In this document: positions 59,003 to 64,000 of the stretch, one piece after another
Position numbering within the stretch: the first letter of the stretch is position 1
Layout: every line of letters begins with the position of its first letter
NCBI GenBank assembly: GCA_023423895.1
Contig: JAFAER010000139.1
Coordinates: 1-64,000, forward strand
Length of the DNA: 64,000 bases
From: Pseudomonadota bacterium
Lineage (GTDB): Bacteria; Myxococcota_A; Polyangia; Polyangiales; Polyangiaceae
Direction of reading: 5' to 3'
Translations under genes and position numbers: made by a program
The notes under the pieces: model-generated
The model's input: only the letters and a program-made list of their open reading frames with translations
Database searches by the model: none
What the model was told of the DNA's origin: nothing

Positions 59003-61525
59003 ATGTCGCACGAAACCGAGACGGAGAAGGCGACCGCAGAAGCAGAGGCGGAGGCGACCGCAGCGGCAGCCCCAGCGGCGCCGGAGCCCGAGCCCGCGAA
59101 ACGAGGCGGACGCTGGACGTCCGAAGACGTCGATCAACCGTGGACGCTCGGCGACGCGATCGGCGTCGCCATGCGCGCGCTGCGTGGCCACTTCCTCTCG
59201 CTCTTCGTGCCGTTCGTCGTCGTCCAGATCGTCGGCAATCTGCTGTGCGGCCTGCTCGTCGGCGGGACGCTCTCGAGCTACGGCCTCTCGGCGATCGTCG
59301 AGATGCTGCAGCCGCAGAAGGCGAGCCCGTTCGGGGTCGCTCCGCCGGTCGTCGTGCCCCCCGCGGTCCTCACCGGCGTCGGCATCGGCGCGGTCGTGGT
59401 CCTCTTCGTCACCGGCGCACTGGCGCTCTCGTTCCTCGTCGAAGCCGGGCTCTACGCCGTCCGGGACGAGAAGGTCCCTGCCGGACGCGTGAAGCGCGCG
59501 TTCCGCCGCGTGCCGCGGATCCTCGGCTGGGAGCTCCTGCTCCTGATCCCGACCGCGCTCCTCGCGGCCGTGCTCGAGGGGACGCCTTACCTCATCGCGA
59601 ACCTGCTCGACCACGCGAACGTCACGGTGCCCTGGTACCTGCACCTCGCGACGTTCCTCGTGACGTCTCTGTACGCGGCGGTCTACTGCCTCCTTCTCGG
59701 ATGGACGCCGTTCTTCTTCGTCGACGACGACGTCTCGCTGTTCACGGGTCTCCGCAGAAGCTGGAAGGTATCGAGCAAGTACGTCGGCACGCTCTTCCTC
59801 TACTTCATCGCGCTCTCGCCGATCGCGCTCATCATCCTCGTGCCGCTCGTCGGGATCGTCGCGCACACGTTCATCTGGCTCGGCCTCGCATACGGATACG
59901 TCCGAGCGACGGGGCGGAATGAGCTGCCGTGGTACGCGGCCGACTTCGCGAGCCGCTCGCTCCGCACGTTCCTGAAGATCCTCTTCGTCGCGCTCGGCGT
60001 CGTGGCCGGCGGCCTCGTCGCCTGGGTGAAGCGCCACCCGATGAGCAGCACGGCCTGGTCGATCCAGGAGACGATCCTCCACGCCGCGGCGATCCTCCTG
60101 TCGGTCGGCGTCGTCATCGTCCTCCTCGCGCTTCTCCTGCCGTACGTTCTCGATCGCCTCGAAGGAAATCGCTTCACGTCTTTCGTTGCTGCGCGCCACG
60201 TGCGCTCGCAGAAGAGCGGCTTTCTCACCGTCATCAGCGTGCTTTCGATCTGCGGCGTCGCGATCTCTTCGTGCGCGCTGTCCGGCGTCATCGGCGTGAT
60301 GGACGGATTCAGCCAAGATCTGAAGCGAAAGATCCTCGGCAACAGTGCGCACATCGTGATCGACACGACGTCGGCGGCGCCATGGGGCGAGTACGAGGAG
60401 ACCCTCGAAGCGATCCGCAAGGTTCCAGGGGTCGTCGGCGCCGCGCCCGTCGTGAAGGGCGAGGTCATGGCGTCCAGCGCGTCGAACCTCGCGGGCGTCG
60501 TGGTCACCGGTATCGAGCCTTCGATGATCGATCAGGTCATCGACCTCAACCGGAACATCCAGGTCGGGAAGATGGACTACCTGGAGCACCCGGAGAAGCT
60601 GACGAAGCTCCCGCCGAACGAGGTCATCGGCATCGGGCCGGGCGGCGAGAAGTACTACAAGGGCACGGAGCTGCCGTCGCTGCAGGACGACCTCGATCCC
60701 GACGTGCGCGCAGTGATCATCGCGAAGCCGGATCGCCCGGGGATCATCCTCGGCCTCGAGCTCGCGAAGACGCTCCACGTCTACGTCGGCGACGAGGTCA
60801 CGCTCGTGTCGCCGCTCGGCGATCTCGGCCCGATGGGCATCATGCCCCGCACGAAGCGCTTCCGCGTGGCCGCCATCTTCGACAGCGGCATGTACGAGTA
60901 CGACGCGATGAACGTCTACACGATGCTCGAAGATGCGCAGGACTACTTCGCGACTGGAAAGAAGATCAGCTCGATCGACGTCAAGGTCGAGGACGCCGAC
61001 GTATCGGATCGCGTCCTGCCCGCCGTCGAAGCTGCCGTGAATCGCCCGGAGCTTCGGATCCGCGACTGGCGCGAGATCAACAAGAACCTCTTCAGCGCGC
61101 TCAAGCTCGAACGGATTGCAACGTTCATCATCCTCTCGATCGCGATCATCGTCGCGAGCTTCTGCATCGTCTGCACGCTCCTGCTCATGGTCACGGAGAA
61201 GGGCAAGGAGATCGCCATCCTCAAGGCCATCGGAGCGTCCGACGGCTCGATCCTTCGCACGTTCATGATCGAAGGCGTGATCATCGGCGGCATCGGGACG
61301 ATCTTCGGCGTCGTCACCGGCCTCGCGCTCTGCAGCGGTCTGAAGTGGATCGGCCTGCCGCTCCCGGGCGAGGTCTATTACATCCACGGACTGCCCGTGA
61401 GCGTGAACGGCTGGAACTTCCTCGTCGTCGCCGTGGCTGCGCTGACGATCTGCACGCTCTCGACGGTCTATCCCGCCTACGCCGCTTCCCGGCTCAGGCC
61501 CGTCGACGGCCTGCGCTACGAGTGA
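59003..61525 (+). CDS. LolC/E-type lipoprotein-release permease with extra N-terminal membrane domain
   Basis: The 840-residue product has two parts. Residues 1 to about 385 are a six-TM domain of the GPDPase-membrane/YciC-like type (LGDAIGVAMRALRGHFLSLFVPFVVVQIVG, TFIWLGLAYGYVRATG) after an Ala/Glu-rich start. From about 390 it is a LolC/E permease: FTSFVAARHVRSQKSGFLTVISVLSICGVAISSCALSGVIGVMDGF, a large periplasmic domain, and three C-terminal TMs of the FtsX kind ending VYPAYAASRLRPVDGLRYE. LolC/E with LolD ATPase lifts lipoproteins from the inner membrane to LolA. lolD normally follows; here it does not, and a lipoprotein gene on the other strand does. The fusion is unusual. Confidence 0.85.
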   Translation: MSHETETEKATAEAEAEATAAAAPAAPEPEPAKRGGRWTSEDVDQPWTLGDAIGVAMRALRGHFLSLFVPFVVVQIVGNLLCGLLVGGTLSSYGLSAIVEMLQPQKASPFGVAPPVVVPPAVLTGVGIGAVVVLFVTGALALSFLVEAGLYAVRDEKVPAGRVKRAFRRVPRILGWELLLLIPTALLAAVLEGTPYLIANLLDHANVTVPWYLHLATFLVTSLYAAVYCLLLGWTPFFFVDDDVSLFTGLRRSWKVSSKYVGTLFLYFIALSPIALIILVPLVGIVAHTFIWLGLAYGYVRATGRNELPWYAADFASRSLRTFLKILFVALGVVAGGLVAWVKRHPMSSTAWSIQETILHAAAILLSVGVVIVLLALLLPYVLDRLEGNRFTSFVAARHVRSQKSGFLTVISVLSICGVAISSCALSGVIGVMDGFSQDLKRKILGNSAHIVIDTTSAAPWGEYEETLEAIRKVPGVVGAAPVVKGEVMASSASNLAGVVVTGIEPSMIDQVIDLNRNIQVGKMDYLEHPEKLTKLPPNEVIGIGPGGEKYYKGTELPSLQDDLDPDVRAVIIAKPDRPGIILGLELAKTLHVYVGDEVTLVSPLGDLGPMGIMPRTKRFRVAAIFDSGMYEYDAMNVYTMLEDAQDYFATGKKISSIDVKVEDADVSDRVLPAVEAAVNRPELRIRDWREINKNLFSALKLERIATFIILSIAIIVASFCIVCTLLLMVTEKGKEIAILKAIGASDGSILRTFMIEGVIIGGIGTIFGVVTGLALCSGLKWIGLPLPGEVYYIHGLPVSVNGWNFLVVAVAALTICTLSTVYPAYAASRLRPVDGLRYE

Positions 61526-61948
61526 TCAGGGCGGCGTCTCCACGCGCGAGCGCATGACCGGCTCGCTCGTCGGCTCGGCCGCGGCCGGGACCTGCTCGGG
61601 CGTCAGGAAGACCTCGAATCGATCCAGCGGAGTGAGCGTCTCGAGCTTGCCCTTGCGGTCACCTCCGACCGCGAGCGCGCCGAGGTTCTGCGGGGCGCTC
61701 GCGTCGTCGCGCTGCGCCCACACGACGTAGACCTGCGCTCCAGGAACGACCTTTCCAGGCGGAGCCAGGTGCTGGACCTGGACGTCGAGCCGCGTGTTGC
61801 CGGAGTCGGTTCGCTCTGCTCGGACATTGCCCTTCGCCGCCGCGACCGCCTGCGTCGGCTCGAGCGCGACCTTCTTCCCACCGGCGCACCCGGCGAGCGC
61901 TACGACGAAGGTGAGCGCCGCCAGCTCCGTTCGTGCTCGAGTGATCAT
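61526..61948 (-). CDS. Small lipoprotein with RskA-like domain
   Basis: The 140-residue product has a strong lipobox (LAGC, Cys21) and a GGAGG ribosome site 8 bases before the ATG. The mature domain reads VYVVWAQRDDASAPQNLGALAVGGDRKGKLETLTPLDRFEVFLTPEQVPAAAEP, the strand pattern of the C-terminal domain of anti-sigma-K (RskA-like) proteins, but with no TM or anti-sigma part. It might be a stand-alone sensor domain. It is convergent with the LolC/E-type gene, with no base between their stops. Another small lipoprotein gene lies upstream. Confidence 0.72.
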   Translation of the reverse strand: MITRARTELAALTFVVALAGCAGGKKVALEPTQAVAAAKGNVRAERTDSGNTRLDVQVQHLAPPGKVVPGAQVYVVWAQRDDASAPQNLGALAVGGDRKGKLETLTPLDRFEVFLTPEQVPAAAEPTSEPVMRSRVETPP

Positions 61949-62002
61949 GATCGGATCCTCCGTCGATGGCGCACGCAAAGCGGATGCCTCGCGGCATGCG
62001 AG

Positions 62003-62404
62003 TCAGCGAGCTCGCTTGATCTCGATTCCGATGTCACAGCTTCCGCCGTCGACCTCGACGCTGGCCGGCGCTGCCGTGACGATGCCGAGGTTGCGATCCC
62101 GATCGCTCGCCTGCACGATCGTGAGGGTCGCGCGCTCGAGCCTCCGCTCCCGTGCACGCTGCCGTTCGTCGGTCGCCGTACGTTGCTCGGGCGCTGGCCC
62201 GATCGGCTCGGGAACCGCGGCCGTCGTCTCGCCGGCGTCGGCGTCGTCCACGGGCTCGAGCGGGCGCTCCCCACGCGACGCCGGCTGGGTCGCTGCGGTC
62301 GTCGAGGCATCGCCCACGGCAGGGATGTCTCCTCGTCGGTCGCAGGCGACTCCAGCAACGACGGCGACCACGGCAACGACGATGAACGTGAACGATTGAC
62401 GCAT
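62003..62404 (-). CDS. Small lipoprotein of unknown function
   Basis: The 133-residue product has a lipobox (AGVAC, Cys21), an acidic, Ala/Pro-rich linker, a very basic helix (ERQRARERRLERATL) and a short C-terminal strand-rich segment ending CDIGIEIKRAR. A GAGGT site lies 7 bases before the ATG. I recognise no family. It shares a 48-bp divergent gap with the next lipoprotein gene at 62453. Confidence 0.6.
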   Translation of the reverse strand: MRQSFTFIVVAVVAVVAGVACDRRGDIPAVGDASTTAATQPASRGERPLEPVDDADAGETTAAVPEPIGPAPEQRTATDERQRARERRLERATLTIVQASDRDRNLGIVTAAPASVEVDGGSCDIGIEIKRAR

Positions 62405-62452
62405 CGGGACCTCGGGCACGGCTTCGCGCGCGCATCGGTCGACGCACATCGC

Positions 62453-63115
62453 ATGCCTCGAGCGCTCGCGGAATGTGCCGTGCACGCGACGGCGCTGGTG
62501 CGCTCGCTCGCGTCGTTGTCTCTGCTCGTGCTCGGCGCGTTGGCTGCGCTGACCGCGCTCGCCGGCTGCAGACGGGCCGCGCTCGTGGCGCTCCCGTCCA
62601 AGGACGCGCACGTCGTTGCCGACTTCGCTGCGAAGACGATCGAGCATCGAGTGAAAATCGAGGCGCACTTGCACGCGTGGCGGGGTGAGCCTCGTGATCT
62701 CGAAGATCGCGCGACGACCGTCCTCGTGCGGCTCGAGAACCAGGGCGACGTCGCCATCGAGATCTCGCGGACGGCCTTCGAGCTGGTGACGGGAACGGCT
62801 CGCTTCTTCACCGTTGCGCCCGAGCAGATCACGGAGCAGTCCGCCCCGCTCGTCGAGGCACAGCTTCCCGAAGGATCCGTCCTCGCCCCCGGAGAGTCGA
62901 CGTCGGGCTACCTCTACTTCCCGCGGATCGAGGGAAGCTGGGGATTCGTGCACCTCCGCACGCACCTCTTTGCCGAACCCAGCCGCGCTCTGCTCGGCTC
63001 GATCGATCTGCCATTCGGTACGGGGCGCGTGGAGCGCTGCAGCCTCGCGCACGTCGACAAGCGCGAGCCGGACGCCTCCGACTTCCTCTTCCAGACGTGC
63101 CTCGCGCCTTTCTGA
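62453..63115 (+). CDS. Lipoprotein with Ig-like fold, unknown function
   Basis: The 220-residue product starts MPRALAECAVHATALVRSL and has a clear lipobox (ALAGC, Cys39). The mature part contains TVLVRLENQGDVAIEISRTAFELV, LAPGESTSGYLYFP and WGFVHLRTHLF, a strand pattern like Ig-fold domains that cover cell-surface or assembly proteins. A GTG nine codons downstream is an alternative start. The next gene, an RND adaptor, begins 28 bp later; co-expression with an efflux or export system is possible. Confidence 0.7.
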   Translation: MPRALAECAVHATALVRSLASLSLLVLGALAALTALAGCRRAALVALPSKDAHVVADFAAKTIEHRVKIEAHLHAWRGEPRDLEDRATTVLVRLENQGDVAIEISRTAFELVTGTARFFTVAPEQITEQSAPLVEAQLPEGSVLAPGESTSGYLYFPRIEGSWGFVHLRTHLFAEPSRALLGSIDLPFGTGRVERCSLAHVDKREPDASDFLFQTCLAPF

Positions 63116-63142
63116 GGCCCTCCGTTTGCAGCGTGGAGCTGC

Positions 63143-64000
63143 GTGACCCAGCAGGTCGAGCATCTGCCGCAAGCCGCTCCACCTCCGCGGCGGTGGTCGC
63201 GACGCCAAAGGGCGATCGCGATCGCGGCGTTCGCGGCGGTGCTCCTCGCGATCGTGGTCACGCTCGTTCTCTCGCTGACGAAGAAACGCGAGGCTGCTCC
63301 GGTCGACACCGGTCTTCCGCACAAGGTCGGCGACGCGCTCGAAATGTCTCCCGCGTTCCGCGAGCAGGCCGGCATCGAGGTCATGGCGACGAAGCGCATG
63401 CCGCTCACCCCACTCATCAAGGTGGTCGGAACGGCAGCGTTCGATCCCACGCGGACCGCAGCCGTGGGTACACGCGCGCCGGGCGTCGTCAGCCAGGTGT
63501 TTCACGTCGAAGGTGATCCCGTCCCGAAAGGCGAGCTCCTGGCAGAGATCGACAGCCCGGAGCTCGCGACGGTCGAGGCCGACCTGCAGATCGCTCTCGC
63601 GAAGGAGAAGGCGGCCAGGATCAACGAGCAGCGCGAACGGAGCTTGTTCGACCGCGGCCTCACCACCGCTCGCGAGTACGAGGAGGCGGTCGTCGCGCTC
63701 GAGCGCGAGAGGGCGCTCGTCCGCGCGGCGAAAGAGCGCGTCGAAGCGCTCGGCGGCGGCGGCCGCCACATGGGCACGTCTGCTCTTCGCGCGCCGCTGC
63801 CCGGCATCGTCGCCGAACGCTCGATCTCGCCCGGGCAGAGCGTGGACCGGAGCGTCATCGCATTCCGGGTCGGCGACCTCGACCAGCTCTGGGTGCTGCT
63901 CCGCGTCTTCGAGCACGCCCTCGAGCACGTACGCGTCGGCGACCCGGTCGACATTCGTACCCTCGCCGATCCGGAGCGATCGATCCCGGGAGAGGTGGCG
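63143..64000 (+). CDS. RND efflux periplasmic adaptor (membrane fusion protein), 5' part
   Basis: The open frame from GTG 63143 runs 286 codons to the window end, so only the 5' part is present. It has a TM anchor about 24-45 (AIAIAAFAAVLLAIVVTLVLSL), a barrel-sandwich start (VVGTAAFDPTRTAAVGTRAPGVVSQV, then DPVPKGELLAEIDSPEL), a coiled-coil hairpin with RINEQRERSLFDRG, and a second lipoyl half (LRAPLPGIVAERSISPGQSV). This order matches CusB/HlyD-type adaptors. GGAG lies 5 bases before the GTG. The substrate and the partner pump are outside the window. Confidence 0.85.
   Translation, partial: MTQQVEHLPQAAPPPRRWSRRQRAIAIAAFAAVLLAIVVTLVLSLTKKREAAPVDTGLPHKVGDALEMSPAFREQAGIEVMATKRMPLTPLIKVVGTAAFDPTRTAAVGTRAPGVVSQVFHVEGDPVPKGELLAEIDSPELATVEADLQIALAKEKAARINEQRERSLFDRGLTTAREYEEAVVALERERALVRAAKERVEALGGGGRHMGTSALRAPLPGIVAERSISPGQSVDRSVIAFRVGDLDQLWVLLRVFEHALEHVRVGDPVDIRTLADPERSIPGEVA

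Noticed and set aside
58964..61387. 807-codon minus-strand open frame
   Set aside because: It is antisense to the LolC/E-type gene and strongly biased to Asp, Arg and Glu as expected for antisense of hydrophobic GC-rich codons.

Overview
The window is very GC-rich, with strong third-position GC bias and many GTG/TTG starts. It encodes an unusual number of exported lipoproteins: about 20 of roughly 54 genes have a signal peptide ending in a lipobox Cys. Add FG-GAP, RCC1, collagen-like and Cys-rich surface proteins, a Ser/Thr kinase with a Pro/Ala-rich tail, TPR-fused sigma-54 activators and ECF sigma factors with non-standard partners, and the best reading is a Myxococcota chromosome of the Polyangia/Sorangiineae (Labilithrix-like) kind. 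This is inferred from gene content, not from a marker gene. I see no tRNA, rRNA, CRISPR array or intact insertion sequence.

Layout. 1-3.1 kb: a collagen-like lipoprotein, then two lipoprotein genes on the minus strand and a 92-bp remnant of a second LamG-type gene. 3.2-5.8 kb: ECF module 1 (sigma factor, one-TM protein with a TPR-like tail, outer-membrane protein). 5.8-9.4 kb: a GH128-like glycosidase and a large FG-GAP lipoprotein. 9.4-15.9 kb: an alpha/beta hydrolase with a predicted outer-membrane protein, a tiny protein gene, a TrmN6-like methyltransferase and a TldE/TldD pair in which TldD carries a Tat lipoprotein signal. 16-27.3 kb: a PQQ sugar dehydrogenase fused to a haem domain, proline iminopeptidase, a STAND-type regulator and metabolic or hypothetical genes.

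27.3-36.9 kb is the most striking block. ECF module 2 is a divergent paralogue of module 1, and five translationally coupled lipoprotein genes follow 59 bp downstream. 36.9-42 kb: an esterase, a TolB-like propeller, a MATE pump and an Hsp70-like protein. 42-49.3 kb: a minus-strand operon encoding two thioredoxin-fold lipoproteins, an outer-membrane protein, a TPR-fused sigma-54 activator and a small repeat protein. A -24/-12-like sequence lies just upstream of the first gene, so the activator may control its own operon.

49.5-54.5 kb: two Cys-rich lipoproteins, a Ser/Thr kinase with 42-bp tandem repeats and its TPR partner. 54.6-55.2 kb holds gene remnants. 55.2-64 kb: an epoxide hydrolase facing an AraC regulator, lysS, a LolC/E permease with an extra N-terminal membrane domain and no lolD beside it, three small lipoproteins and the start of an RND efflux adaptor cut by the window end.

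Together the region looks like envelope-surface biology: lipoprotein export, outer-membrane proteins, and several regulatory circuits (two ECF modules, one sigma-54 operon, one kinase, one STAND regulator) that may read envelope or surface state. Specific functions for most of the lipoproteins cannot be assigned from sequence alone.
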